Shown here: positions 1-7,971 of the stretch, piece by piece
Position numbering within the stretch: the stretch's first letter is position 1
Layout: every line of letters begins with the position of its first letter
From: SIG588 sp045599305
GTDB lineage: Bacteria; Bacillota; Clostridia; Oscillospirales; Acutalibacteraceae
Reading direction: 5' to 3'
Length of the DNA stretch: 42,671 nt
NCBI GenBank assembly: GCA_045599305.1
Contig: JAZRVU010000053.1
Location: forward strand, 1-42,671
Position numbers and translations under genes: made by a program
Notes under the pieces: model-generated
The model's database searches: none
What the model saw: the letters and a program-made list of their open reading frames with translations, nothing else
Told to the model about the DNA's origin: nothing

Positions 1-751
1 CGCTTTCGATCACCCACAGAGCAAAGGGCTCGCCCACATCGACCAGTTCATCGGTGTAGCCCAGTTTTTCACAGATGGCATCCGCCTCGCCGCGGGGATA
101 ACCGGTCACGATACGGTCGACCAACGTGCTGCAGAACACGCAGGCGTCTTTGACCCATGCGATAAACGCGGCCGGAAGCTGCCAGATACCGGCAAGCGCC
201 AGCACGCACTCCTTTAGTTTGCCGCCGTTGTTTTCGATCAGCTCGACCGGCAGCATGATGAGCCCTTTGTCTGCCGCGCCGCCGAAGGCTTCATACCGCG
301 TGTACAGGAACTTGGTCAGCTTGCCGGGATAGGAGGAGGGGAGACCGTCAAAATGGTCATTCTCATCCAGCACGATGCCGGCCTCGGTGGTGTTGGAAAC
401 CACAAAGCGCACAGAGGGCAGTTTGGCCAGCGCCATGAACTCGTCATAATCGTTTTCACTGTCCAACGCTTTGGCCACGGAAGTGATGATGCGGCTGTCT
501 TCCACCACATGGCCGTCCTCTTTGCCGCGCAGCACCACGGTATAGAGGTTTTGCTGTTTTTCAAAGCGGGCCAGATCACCGAAACTGATGGGCTTTACAA
601 TGGCAATATTGCCGTCAAACACGCCGCGCTCGTTGGCGATGTCGATCATATAGTCCACAAAGGCGCGCAGAAAGTTGCCCTCGCCGAACTGTACGACTTT
701 GATCTCCCGTTCTTTTTTGACCGGTGCCGCGTCGAAAATGGTTTTTTGCAT
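1..751 (-). CDS. uxaB: Tagaturonate reductase UxaB (3' end outside window)
   Basis: NAD-dependent reductase of the mannitol dehydrogenase/altronate oxidoreductase family, converting tagaturonate to altronate in the galacturonate branch of hexuronate breakdown in the cytoplasm. Translating the minus strand from the ATG at 751 gives MQKTIFDAAP, then QFGEGNFLRAFVDYMID (N-terminal nucleotide-binding region) and SNTTEAGI, all typical of UxaB. The start is supported by AAAGGA about 8-10 bases upstream. About 250 codons are present; the family is usually near 480, so the C-terminal half lies beyond base 1. It follows the AraC-type regulator by 16 bases on the same strand and faces away from uxaC, so regulator and reductase probably share a transcript. 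Identity is confident; co-regulation with uxaC is inference. Confidence 0.9.
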   Translation of the reverse strand, partial: MQKTIFDAAPVKKEREIKVVQFGEGNFLRAFVDYMIDIANERGVFDGNIAIVKPISFGDLARFEKQQNLYTVVLRGKEDGHVVEDSRIITSVAKALDSENDYDEFMALAKLPSVRFVVSNTTEAGIVLDENDHFDGLPSSYPGKLTKFLYTRYEAFGGAADKGLIMLPVELIENNGGKLKECVLALAGIWQLPAAFIAWVKDACVFCSTLVDRIVTGYPRGEADAICEKLGYTDELVDVGEPFALWVIES

Positions 752-767
752 ATGTGTTCGCATCCTT

Positions 768-1613
768 TCAGATTTTGTTTACGTGATGATATTCCCTGAA
801 CTGATTGGGGGACATATTGATGATCCGCCTGAACGCGGTGGAAAAATAGTTGCTGTCGTTAAAGCCGCACATACCGGCGATATCGGTGACGGAGTATTTG
901 GTTTCCGCCAGCAGTTTCTGGGCACGGCTGATGCGGATGAGCAGCAGATATTTGTGGTAATTCAGTCCGGTGGTGGATTTGAATTTGCGGGAAAAATAAC
1001 TGGCGTTCAGCCCCACATGCTCGGCAATATCCTCCAATGAAAGCCGTTCTTCGATGTTGGCGGAAATATAGGTGAGGGCTTTTTGGATAGTGGGGTCAGC
1101 GGAACTGACCGACGTCGCCGTCGGGTGGGGAAGCCGCAAAAGCTCGGTGAGCAGGATCTCCAACAGCCGTTTCAGATTCTCTTTGGAGAATTCATCCTTC
1201 ATCTCCCATTCCCGCAAAAGATCGCGGAAAATGCGGTGTATGTGATCCACACCGGACGTAGGGATGGAATAATAAAAATGTTCAAACACCCGTAGGAGTT
1301 CCCGGCTGCTCTCTTCGGGCAGGGCGCGCTTATCAAAACTGACAAGCAGCCGCGTAACAGCGGATTCGCAGGAACTGCGGTGGGGGACACCCGGCGGGAT
1401 GAGCATGATATCGTGCGTGGAGATGGCATAGAGTTTATCATCCACGATATAGTTCGTGCGGCCTTCCACCAGAAAATATATCTCATAGTGATCATGGATA
1501 TGGGAAGAGGGCATGTGAAAATCGGCCGGATTATGCGTCATCTGCACATAGATGAACTGCTGATCCTGCTTTTGAAAAAAATTGGCATCGTTTACGGTGC
1601 TGATCTTGTTCAT
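768..1613 (-). CDS. AraC-family transcriptional regulator, probably of uronate genes
   Basis: 281-aa regulator. The N-terminal ~150 residues form a cupin-like sensor (HDHYEIYFLVEG and IPPGVPHR are typical of the AraC_binding fold). The C-terminal ~100 residues carry two helix-turn-helix motifs (LSLEDIAEHVGLNASYFSRKFK, then the second HTH around CGFNDSNYFSTAFRR and MSPNQFR), the standard AraC/XylS DNA-binding domain. The ATG at 1613 has GGAGGTG just upstream. It lies between uxaB (same strand) and uxaC (divergent), which suggests control of hexuronate catabolism in response to a sugar acid. The effector cannot be told from sequence. Direct repeats in front of uxaC are a plausible binding site. 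Confidence 0.9.
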   Translation of the reverse strand: MNKISTVNDANFFQKQDQQFIYVQMTHNPADFHMPSSHIHDHYEIYFLVEGRTNYIVDDKLYAISTHDIMLIPPGVPHRSSCESAVTRLLVSFDKRALPEESSRELLRVFEHFYYSIPTSGVDHIHRIFRDLLREWEMKDEFSKENLKRLLEILLTELLRLPHPTATSVSSADPTIQKALTYISANIEERLSLEDIAEHVGLNASYFSRKFKSTTGLNYHKYLLLIRISRAQKLLAETKYSVTDIAGMCGFNDSNYFSTAFRRIINMSPNQFREYHHVNKI

Positions 1614-1639
1614 GTGCCCACCTCCTTGCGATCATCATT

Positions 1640-1668
1640 ATCATATCATAGGAATTTCAGTTGTGCAA
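1640..1668 (-). promoter_or_regulatory. Sigma-A-type promoter of the AraC regulator
   Basis: On the minus strand TTGCAC (1668-1663) is followed after exactly 17 bases by TATGAT (1645-1640); a second TATGAT overlaps at 1650-1645. It sits about 25 bases upstream of the regulator's start codon and would drive the regulator and then uxaB. Confidence 0.75.
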
Positions 1669-1716
1669 GAAAAATCGCTCAAAAAAGTAAAAAAAGCAAA
1701 GTTTTATCAATATATG

Positions 1717-1762
1717 TAAAAATATTCAAGGAGTATCTTAAAAATATTTGCTACGATATAGT
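1717..1762 (+). promoter_or_regulatory. uxaC promoter region with paired direct repeats (candidate AraC operator)
   Basis: TAAAAATATT occurs at 1717-1726 and again at 1739-1748, 22 bases apart start to start (two helical turns). A -10-like TATAGT lies at 1757-1762, and the position where a -35 would lie (about 1734-1739, TATCTT) is poor. A weak -35 overlapped by a pair of direct half-sites is the layout expected for an AraC-activated promoter. The repeats are seen directly; the binding role is inferred. Confidence 0.5.
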
Positions 1763-1802
1763 CGGAAGAATATGTCCCAGATCAAAAGGAGGCCATACGG
1801 TC

Positions 1803-2975
1803 ATGTTTGATGAAAACTTTATGCTGAAAACCGAAACGGCGCGCCATCTGTTTTTTGATTATGCCAAGGCGCTGCCGATCATCGACTATCACTGCCACCT
1901 GTCTCCGCAGGAATTGTATGAAAACAAGCCGTTTGCCAATATCGGTGAGATGTGGCTGAAGGGCGATCACTACAAATGGCGCATCATGCGCAATAACGGT
2001 GTGGACGAGCGCTACATCACAGGTGACGCCGATTATTATGAGAAGTTTTTGAAATTCATGGAGTGCCTGCAGTACGCTGCCGGTAACCCCATGTATCATT
2101 GGTGTAAGCTGGAACTGAAACGCTATTTCGACGTGGATGATGAACTGACTGCCGCCAACGCCAAGCGTATTTGGGATAAATGCTCCGAGAAGACCTATAC
2201 GCCGCAGCAGCTTGTGGCGCTGTCCAACGTGGAGTGCATCTGCACCACCGATAAGCCGGACGATCTGCTGGACTATCACGAAAAACTGAAAAGTCTGCCC
2301 ACCAAGGTGCTGCCCGCTTTTCGTCCCGACCTTTCGGCAGATCTCGGCCATCTGTGCGAGCGCATGGATTATTTTGCCGAGCGCGGCTGTGTGCTTTCCG
2401 ACCACGCCGTGGACGATTGGACACAGGTGGATAAACTGGTGAAACTCGGTGAGGAATATGCCAAGCGCGGCTGGACGATGCAGCTGCACGTCGGCGCACT
2501 GCGCAACACCAATCCCGAGATGTTCAAAAAACTCGGGCCGGATACCGGTTTTGATTCTGTGAACGACTTTGCCATTGCCGAAAAACTGGCCGGGCTGATC
2601 GGCCGGATGGAGAACCGTCCGAAACTGATCCTTTACAGTCTGAATCCCACGCATAACGCGGTCATCTCCAGCATGACGGGCGATTTCCGCAATGTGCAGC
2701 ACGGTTCGGCGTGGTGGTTCAACGATCACAATGACGGTATGCGCGACCAGATGAAGTCGCTCGCCAGCGTAGGCGCGCTGAACAAGTTTGTCGGTATGCT
2801 TACCGACAGCCGCAGCTTCCTCTCCTATACCCGCCATGAGTATTTCCGCCGCATCCTTTGCGATATCCTCGGCGATTGGGTGGAAAAGGGCGAGTTCATT
2901 GCCGACGATGAGATTTTAAAGACTATCGTCGAAGGCGTCTGCTACAAGAACGCCAAGGAGTTCTTCGGATTCTGA
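1803..2975 (+). CDS. uxaC: Glucuronate (uronate) isomerase UxaC, short form
   Basis: Amidohydrolase-fold isomerase converting glucuronate to fructuronate and galacturonate to tagaturonate, the first step of hexuronate use. Motifs: IIDYHCHLSP (metal-binding HxH), WLKGDHYKWR, RPD, MQLHVGALRN, GPDTGFDS, HGSAWWFND and FVGMLTDSRSFLSYTRHEYF near the C terminus. The ATG at 1803 is chosen because AAAAGGAGG lies 10 bases upstream; the frame is open further upstream but without a ribosome site. The product is about 390 aa against roughly 450-470 for the family. The missing residues map to two places, after RPD and between LSDHAVD and EYAKRGW, while the catalytic motifs are kept. Partner of the divergent uxaB. 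Confidence 0.92.
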   Translation: MFDENFMLKTETARHLFFDYAKALPIIDYHCHLSPQELYENKPFANIGEMWLKGDHYKWRIMRNNGVDERYITGDADYYEKFLKFMECLQYAAGNPMYHWCKLELKRYFDVDDELTAANAKRIWDKCSEKTYTPQQLVALSNVECICTTDKPDDLLDYHEKLKSLPTKVLPAFRPDLSADLGHLCERMDYFAERGCVLSDHAVDDWTQVDKLVKLGEEYAKRGWTMQLHVGALRNTNPEMFKKLGPDTGFDSVNDFAIAEKLAGLIGRMENRPKLILYSLNPTHNAVISSMTGDFRNVQHGSAWWFNDHNDGMRDQMKSLASVGALNKFVGMLTDSRSFLSYTRHEYFRRILCDILGDWVEKGEFIADDEILKTIVEGVCYKNAKEFFGF

Positions 2976-2994
2976 TAAAATATCCTCTGCAGCC

Positions 2995-3028
2995 AAACGG
3001 CAGCCGGAATGTTCCGGCTACCGTTTTT
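2995..3028 (+). terminator. Rho-independent terminator after uxaC
   Basis: AACGG.AGCCGGA pairs with TTCCGGCT.CCGTT around a 3-base loop, followed by a T run. It separates the uronate genes from the sporulation operon. Confidence 0.8.
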
Positions 3029-3038
3029 GTTTGACCGT

Positions 3039-3066
3039 TCTATTTGCTTTGGCCGCTTCATATAGT
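3039..3066 (+). promoter_or_regulatory. Possible sigma-E-type promoter of the spoIIIA operon
   Basis: TCTATTT (3039-3045) and CATATAGT (3059-3066), 13 bases apart, resemble the mother-cell sigma-E consensus (-35 ATATT-like, -10 CATACA-T). The start would be very close to the ribosome site GAGGTGAGG (3073-3081), so the leader would be unusually short. In Bacillus subtilis spoIIIA is known to be sigma-E controlled. Weak match, offered as a candidate only. Confidence 0.3.
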
Positions 3067-3087
3067 GGAGCAGAGGTGAGGACAGGC

Positions 3088-3960
3088 ATGGAAGGACTGG
3101 AACAGGCAATGGCCGTGCTGCCGGAGCAACTGAAAGACGCATTGGCGCGCGTTGCGCCGGAGGCTCGGGAACGGGCACAGGATATCCGTCTGCGCCGCGG
3201 AGCGCCGCCGCTGCTGATAATGCCAAACGGCCGCTTGACGCTGTCGGCGGCAGACTGCACGGATGATTTTCTGGCCGATACGTTCGAATACCTTTGTGAG
3301 TATTCCGTCTACGCTCACGAAAACGAGATACGGCAAGGGTATATATGCACCAAAAGCGGCTGCCGTGCGGGCATTGCCGGTACGGCCGTTGTCAAAGAGG
3401 GACATATTACCGCGATGAGAGACGTAACCTCCATCTGCATACGCATTCGTCGGAATCACCCGGGGAGCGCGGACGCCATTGTGAAAGTGATCGCCGAAGG
3501 TGCGCTGCAGGGGGTCATCATCTGCGGGGAGCCGTCCAGCGGCAAGAGCAGTCTGCTGCGCGATCTGGTGATCTCGTTGGCCGGAAAGCGTCAGCGGCAG
3601 ATCGCCGTTGTGGATGAGCGGGGAGAGCTGTTTCCCCGTGCTTTTGCATATGGCGATGTGCTGACCGGGTACCCGAAAGCGGCAGGGGTGGAGCAGGCAC
3701 TGCGCACCCTGGCACCGGAAGGGATCGCTTTTGACGAAATGGGGAACGATGCCGAACTGGCAACGGTGCTGCAATGCCTTAACAGCGGCGTGGCGGCATT
3801 CACTACGCTGCATATACAGAATCAACAGCAGCTGCTGACTCGGCCGATCGCGCAGGCGGCATTGAAAAGCGGCGCCTTTCCGTGGGTCGTTTTGCTGAAA
3901 GGCCGACGTTTTCCGGGTGAGATCGCCCGCATAGCCCGCGCAGAGGAACTTTTCGGATGA
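3088..3960 (+). CDS. spoIIIAA: Stage III sporulation protein AA (ATPase)
   Basis: 290-aa cytoplasmic ATPase of the type II/IV secretion superfamily that powers the SpoIIIA-SpoIIQ channel between mother cell and forespore. A Walker A motif GEPSSGKSS lies near residue 147, followed by VVDERGEL (Walker B region). An N-terminal domain (IRLRRGAPPLL) typical of SpoIIIAA precedes it. The ATG at 3088 has GAGGTGAGG 6 bases upstream, which decides it over upstream in-frame starts. First gene of an eight-gene operon; its stop overlaps the spoIIIAB start by four bases (ATGA), indicating translational coupling. Confidence 0.95.
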   Translation: MEGLEQAMAVLPEQLKDALARVAPEARERAQDIRLRRGAPPLLIMPNGRLTLSAADCTDDFLADTFEYLCEYSVYAHENEIRQGYICTKSGCRAGIAGTAVVKEGHITAMRDVTSICIRIRRNHPGSADAIVKVIAEGALQGVIICGEPSSGKSSLLRDLVISLAGKRQRQIAVVDERGELFPRAFAYGDVLTGYPKAAGVEQALRTLAPEGIAFDEMGNDAELATVLQCLNSGVAAFTTLHIQNQQQLLTRPIAQAALKSGAFPWVVLLKGRRFPGEIARIARAEELFG

Positions 3961-4463
3961 AAGCGGCGGGATTGATCTGTGTGATGCTGTGCGGTGTGCT
4001 GATCGGCGTATGGAAAGCATTATCACTTAACAGAAGAACGCACGCCCTTGCCGCTGCACAGCGGTTGGTGATATGGATGACGGACCAACTGCGCTATGCG
4101 TCGCCAAGCACGGCGCAGCTGCTTCAAAAAGCATCTGAACAGGCGGATTTTCAATATCTTTTTCCGCATTATCGACCATCGGACACGGGAGCAAACGTTC
4201 CGTTTTCCGAAGTGTGGCGCGTCACAGTTCTAAATGATGTAATGCACACCAACTTTACAAAAGAAGACGCGGAATTATTGTGTGCATTTGGTGACGAGAT
4301 CGGCCGCACAGACCGGGAGGGGCAGATCTCCTGCGGAAAACGGTATGCACAGTTGCTGACGCGGCAATACGAACAGGCATTGGAAGACGAAAAGCAAAAA
4401 GGAAAAGTGGCAGTAGTTACATGGTCGTCCGGAACGGCGGCACTCATACTGCTGCTGATGTAA
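3957..4463 (+). CDS. spoIIIAB: Stage III sporulation protein AB
   Basis: 168-aa protein with an N-terminal membrane helix (GLICVMLCGVLIGV), an alpha-helical soluble part related to type II secretion F-domains, and a short hydrophobic C terminus (GTAALILLLM). The helical features around CGKRYAQLL and the length (about 170 aa) fit SpoIIIAB. In the family it is a membrane component of the engulfment channel needed for forespore sigma-G activity. It overlaps spoIIIAA by four bases and is 13 bases from spoIIIAC. Similarity is moderate at residue level, but position in the operon makes the call secure. Confidence 0.92.
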   Translation: MKAAGLICVMLCGVLIGVWKALSLNRRTHALAAAQRLVIWMTDQLRYASPSTAQLLQKASEQADFQYLFPHYRPSDTGANVPFSEVWRVTVLNDVMHTNFTKEDAELLCAFGDEIGRTDREGQISCGKRYAQLLTRQYEQALEDEKQKGKVAVVTWSSGTAALILLLM

Positions 4464-4476
4464 CGGAGGGGAACAC

Positions 4477-4671
4477 ATGGATGTGGATCTGATTTTCAAG
4501 ATCGCAGCCATCGGGATCATCGTAGCGGTACTCAATCAGGTGCTGATACGTTCGGGGCGTGAGGAACAGGCTATGCTGACGACGCTGGCCGGCCTGATCG
4601 TGGTGCTTTCTATGATCGTAGTCAAGATCAGCGAACTGTTCGAGACTGTCAAATCGGTGTTCGGATTATGA
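4477..4671 (+). CDS. spoIIIAC: Stage III sporulation protein AC
   Basis: Small 64-aa protein with two hydrophobic helices: IAAIGIIVAVLNQVLI and LTTLAGLIVVLSMIVVKI. This is the size and topology of SpoIIIAC, a membrane subunit of the SpoIIIA channel. It has a GGAGGGG ribosome site 7 bases before the ATG and overlaps spoIIIAD by four bases (ATGA). Confidence 0.93.
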   Translation: MDVDLIFKIAAIGIIVAVLNQVLIRSGREEQAMLTTLAGLIVVLSMIVVKISELFETVKSVFGL

Positions 4672-5075
4672 AGATCATGGATATCGGTGCCCTGTGTGCT
4701 CTGCTGCTGGTGGCGGCAATATTGGCCGTAACGCTCCGTGAACAGCGGCCGGAAACGGCTCTTTGCGTGGCGTTGGCCGCAGGCGCTGCGGTCACGGTGT
4801 GGCTGATGTCGCGGCTTTCCGAGGCGCTGGCGGAGTGGCAGACGCTTGCCCGGCAGACGGGAATGAGCGGCAGTACGGTCACGCTGCTGCTCCGAGCGCT
4901 GGGCATCTGTCTGCTTGTGCAGATCACGGCCAATACCTGCCGCGATGCGGGGCAGACCGGGCTGGCTTCAAAAGCGGAATTTGCCGGAAAAATCGCGCTG
5001 CTCTGTCTGGCTATGCCGCTTTTTCGTCAACTGCTGGAACTGGCCGTGATGTTGATGGACGGAGGCGGGACGTGA
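4668..5075 (+). CDS. spoIIIAD: Stage III sporulation protein AD
   Basis: 135-aa integral membrane protein with several hydrophobic segments (LCALLLVAAILAVTL, ALCVALAAGAAVTVWLM, LGICLLVQITANTC, KIALLCLAMPLFRQLLEL). SpoIIIAD is related to SpoIIIAC and forms part of the same membrane complex. The motif CRDAGQTGLASKAEFAGK is well kept in the family. It starts within the spoIIIAC stop and ends within the spoIIIAE start. Confidence 0.93.
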   Translation: MKIMDIGALCALLLVAAILAVTLREQRPETALCVALAAGAAVTVWLMSRLSEALAEWQTLARQTGMSGSTVTLLLRALGICLLVQITANTCRDAGQTGLASKAEFAGKIALLCLAMPLFRQLLELAVMLMDGGGT

Positions 5076-6202
5076 AAAAACTCATTTTACCATTGTTTTT
5101 GTCGCTGCTGCTCGTCTGTATGGCACTGCCGGTATCTGCGGCGGATACCTACTACGAGGAACAGCTTTCCGCGAGCGGTGCCGCCGATGTATGGGAGGCA
5201 CTTCCGCAGAATACACGGGAGTTTCTGCGGTCGGTGGGGATCACGGGGTTAGAGCCGGAGGAATACACCGCCTTACGGCCGGGCGCACTGTGGAATACGC
5301 TGACAGAGGTGTTTGCCGGGCAGATCGGGAATGTGCTCATCCCATGCGGGCTGGTATTCGGGGCGGTGGTATTGATGGCCGTGGCGGATGCCATGCGCCA
5401 CAGTTTGCGGGAGTCTGCCATGGCAGAAGCCTTTGCGCTCTGCGGCGTGCTGGCCGTTTGCGGTGCGGTGCTGGTGCCGATATCCTCCTGCATACGGCAG
5501 GTGGGGGAGGCGACGGACGGTGCAGCCGTGTTTTTGGCCAGTTTTGTACCGGCATACGCGGCGATACTGATCGCTTCCGGGCAGCCGACGCTGGCCGCTT
5601 CGTATAACACGCTGCTGCTTACGGGCGCCGAGGTGTCCTTCGGGATCATCCGGCAGTTGGCCTTGCCGCTGCTGACGGTATCGCTCGGCATCGGGACGGT
5701 GGGCAGCGTCTGCGAAAAGAGCCGCGTATCGCCGATCGCCGCGGCACTGGCCAAGGCGGCCGGGTGGCTTACGGTGACGGTCACCGCACTGTTTACGGCA
5801 CTTTTGGCGTTTCAGAGCACGGTGGCTGTTTCGGCCGATTCGGTGGGGCAGCGTGCCGCCAAAATGACGGTCAGCAGCTTTGTCCCGTTGGTGGGCGGCG
5901 TGTTGAGCGAGACGGTCGGTACGGTAACGGGGTGTCTGCGGCTGCTGCGCAGTACATTGGGAATGCTCGGGTCTGCGGCAACGATCGCATTGGTGCTGCC
6001 GGCCGCAGCGGGATGCGTGGCATGGCTGCTGTCGCTGCGCCTTTGTCGTATCGTGGCCGAACTGTGCGGTGTATCGTCTGTGACCGCGCTGTTGGCGGCC
6101 GTCCAGACGGCGCTGCGGGCGCTCGTCGGCATTCTGGCGTCATTTGCTTTGTTTATGATCGTATCCGTCACGGTGGTCACGATAACGGGAGGCGGCGTAT
6201 GA
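5072..6202 (+). CDS. spoIIIAE: Stage III sporulation protein AE
   Basis: About 376 aa, starting with GTG at 5072 that overlaps the spoIIIAD stop (GTGA) and has GGAGGCGGG upstream. A signal-peptide-like N terminus (KKLILPLFLSLLLVCMALP then VSAAD) is followed by a short soluble part and six to eight membrane segments, as in SpoIIIAE. It is the largest polytopic subunit of the SpoIIIA complex. It overlaps spoIIIAF by four bases. The frame stays open upstream into spoIIIAD, but that extension has no ribosome site. Confidence 0.93.
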   Translation: MKKLILPLFLSLLLVCMALPVSAADTYYEEQLSASGAADVWEALPQNTREFLRSVGITGLEPEEYTALRPGALWNTLTEVFAGQIGNVLIPCGLVFGAVVLMAVADAMRHSLRESAMAEAFALCGVLAVCGAVLVPISSCIRQVGEATDGAAVFLASFVPAYAAILIASGQPTLAASYNTLLLTGAEVSFGIIRQLALPLLTVSLGIGTVGSVCEKSRVSPIAAALAKAAGWLTVTVTALFTALLAFQSTVAVSADSVGQRAAKMTVSSFVPLVGGVLSETVGTVTGCLRLLRSTLGMLGSAATIALVLPAAAGCVAWLLSLRLCRIVAELCGVSSVTALLAAVQTALRALVGILASFALFMIVSVTVVTITGGGV

Positions 6203-6681
6203 ACGAGGCGCTTCGCTCTTTCGGTGTATCGGTTTGTGCCACGGCGGTGATCTGCGCCATATTGCATCTGCTTGCTCCGCGCGACGGTACCGGCCGGATG
6301 CTGGAACTGATCGCGTCGGTACTGCTGATCGGCTGCCTGTTGACACCGCTGGTGCAGATCGACTGGCAGGCGGCGCTGCGGGCACCGGATATATTGGCAG
6401 ACGACGTGCGGTCGGAGGAATTGACGCGGCGCATGATGGATCAGTTGGAGGAGCCGCTGCAGCAGGCGGTATCGCAGGCGGGGCACGAGGTGCTGAGCAA
6501 TTACGGACTGGCAGCCGAAGAGATTTATGCCGAAATGGATATTGATGAGTCCGGCGGCATATATATCAGCAGTATCACAGCCGTACTGAACGAAAAACAG
6601 GCACTTCATCGCATGGATGTCAGGCAGGTGCTGACCGCCCGCTTTTCGGTTGAGGTCAAGATTCAAGAGGAGACGGACTGA
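6199..6681 (+). CDS. spoIIIAF: Stage III sporulation protein AF
   Basis: 160 aa with two N-terminal membrane helices (VCATAVICAILHLLAP and LELIASVLLIGCLLTPLV) and a C-terminal soluble alpha/beta domain resembling the ring-forming folds of secretion systems. The ATG at 6199 overlaps the spoIIIAE stop and follows GGAGGCGG. Its stop overlaps the spoIIIAG start at 6681. Family role: channel ring component facing the intermembrane space. Confidence 0.92.
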   Translation: MNEALRSFGVSVCATAVICAILHLLAPRDGTGRMLELIASVLLIGCLLTPLVQIDWQAALRAPDILADDVRSEELTRRMMDQLEEPLQQAVSQAGHEVLSNYGLAAEEIYAEMDIDESGGIYISSITAVLNEKQALHRMDVRQVLTARFSVEVKIQEETD

Positions 6682-7232
6682 TGTTAAAGGAACGGATAAC
6701 ACGGCTGATTTCGGATAAGCGGGGGCAGCGCTGGATCCTTGCCATCGGGATCGCGGGAATGGTACTGATCCTGCTTTCGAACATTTTGCCCAAGCGGGAA
6801 AAGCAGGTGACTTTACCCGCGTCTTCGGCGGCTGTGACAGCAGCGGAATATGCGGCGGACATGGAAGCGCAGTTGACCTCGCTGGTGAGCAGCATGGAGG
6901 GCGTGGGTGCCTGCCGTGTGATGGTGACGTTGGAAAACGGGGTGGAATACATCTATGCCAATGAGGAACGCTCCGGCAGCGACAGCGCCGATGACGGTGA
7001 AAAACATTCCCGGACAGATGATCTGGAGTCTTCGGCTATCCTGGTGGAAACCGCCGACGGATACACCGGTCTGCTGGTGACGGAACTGCAGCCCACCGTA
7101 CGCGGTGTGGTCGTGGTGTGCGAGGGCGGCGGGGACGCCGCTGTGTGTGAACGGGTGACGCGAGCCGTAATGGCGGCAGCCAATGTGACCGCCCGCCGTG
7201 TATGCGTGGTCGCCGGAAACGGTAACATATAA
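6681..7232 (+). CDS. spoIIIAG: Stage III sporulation protein AG
   Basis: 183 aa with an N-terminal membrane helix (WILAIGIAGMVLILLSNILP) and a soluble ring-building domain (SMEGVGACRVMVTLENG; PTVRGVVVVCEGGG) characteristic of SpoIIIAG. In Bacillus this protein forms a large ring in the space between the two spore membranes. The ATG overlaps the spoIIIAF stop by one base. A low-complexity acidic/serine insertion (around residues 93-118) sits inside the ring domain, as is usual for the family. Confidence 0.93.
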   Translation: MLKERITRLISDKRGQRWILAIGIAGMVLILLSNILPKREKQVTLPASSAAVTAAEYAADMEAQLTSLVSSMEGVGACRVMVTLENGVEYIYANEERSGSDSADDGEKHSRTDDLESSAILVETADGYTGLLVTELQPTVRGVVVVCEGGGDAAVCERVTRAVMAAANVTARRVCVVAGNGNI

Positions 7233-7255
7233 ATTTTCAGAGGAGGAAAACAACG

Positions 7256-7870
7256 ATGAAACGTTTTTTCGGGAAGAAACAGGTTTTGCTGGCCACGCTG
7301 GCCGTGGCGCTGGGGGTGGCGGTCTACCTGAATTACTATTTTGCCAAGCAGGAGACTCCGCCGATCAATACCGGCAAGAGTTCCACGGCTACCACGTCGG
7401 CGACCGGCGGCAACCTCGGTGATTCCCGTTATGTCAACGGCGCGACGACCACTACGGTCAATACGGGTGATCCGGACAATAAAGCGGACGTATCGGCAAC
7501 TACCGCCGCTTCAAAAGAACTGCCGTATTTTGCACAGGCGCGCGCCAACCGCGAAAATGCCCGCGAAGAGGCGCTGACCATTCTGCAGGAACTGACCAAC
7601 GATGTCAAGTCCTCGCAGGAGACGATCGACGACGCCACCGCCAAGATCCTGGCAGTGGCGCAGGCGGTGGAGCAGGAGAGCAAGATCGAAAATCTGGTCA
7701 AAGCGAAGGGGTTTGCGGATTGCGTCACATACATTGAAGGCGCAAATTGCAACATTGTCGTGCAATCGGAAGGCCTGACCGCCGCACAGACACTGCAAAT
7801 CACCGAGATCGTAACGGCGCAATCATCGGTTTTGAGCGAAAATATAAAGATATCTTCTGTAAATTCGTAA
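7256..7870 (+). CDS. spoIIIAH: Stage III sporulation protein AH
   Basis: 204 aa. An N-terminal membrane helix (VLLATLAVALGVAVYLNYYF) is followed by a Thr/Ser-rich linker and a C-terminal YscJ/FliF-like domain (ADCVTYIEGANCNIVVQSEG, then LTAAQ). SpoIIIAH binds forespore SpoIIQ across the septum. The ribosome site AGAGGAGG precedes the ATG. Last gene of the operon; a strong promoter for the next transcription unit begins nine bases after its stop codon. Confidence 0.94.
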   Translation: MKRFFGKKQVLLATLAVALGVAVYLNYYFAKQETPPINTGKSSTATTSATGGNLGDSRYVNGATTTTVNTGDPDNKADVSATTAASKELPYFAQARANRENAREEALTILQELTNDVKSSQETIDDATAKILAVAQAVEQESKIENLVKAKGFADCVTYIEGANCNIVVQSEGLTAAQTLQITEIVTAQSSVLSENIKISSVNS

Positions 7871-7878
7871 AAATAAGG

Positions 7879-7906
7879 TTGTCAACCGGAGTTTTTGTGG
7901 TATAAT
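7879..7906 (+). promoter_or_regulatory. Sigma-A-type promoter of the asp23-nusB-xse-dxs string
   Basis: TTGTCA (7879-7884), 16 bases, TATAAT (7901-7906), followed by TG-rich sequence. It starts right after spoIIIAH and gives the housekeeping genes vegetative expression independent of the sporulation operon. Confidence 0.8.
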
Positions 7907-7971
7907 GTAAACAGGTGCCTTATGTTTTAAGGTAAATTGTGCCTATGAGAAGAACAAGGAGGTTTTTCGAT

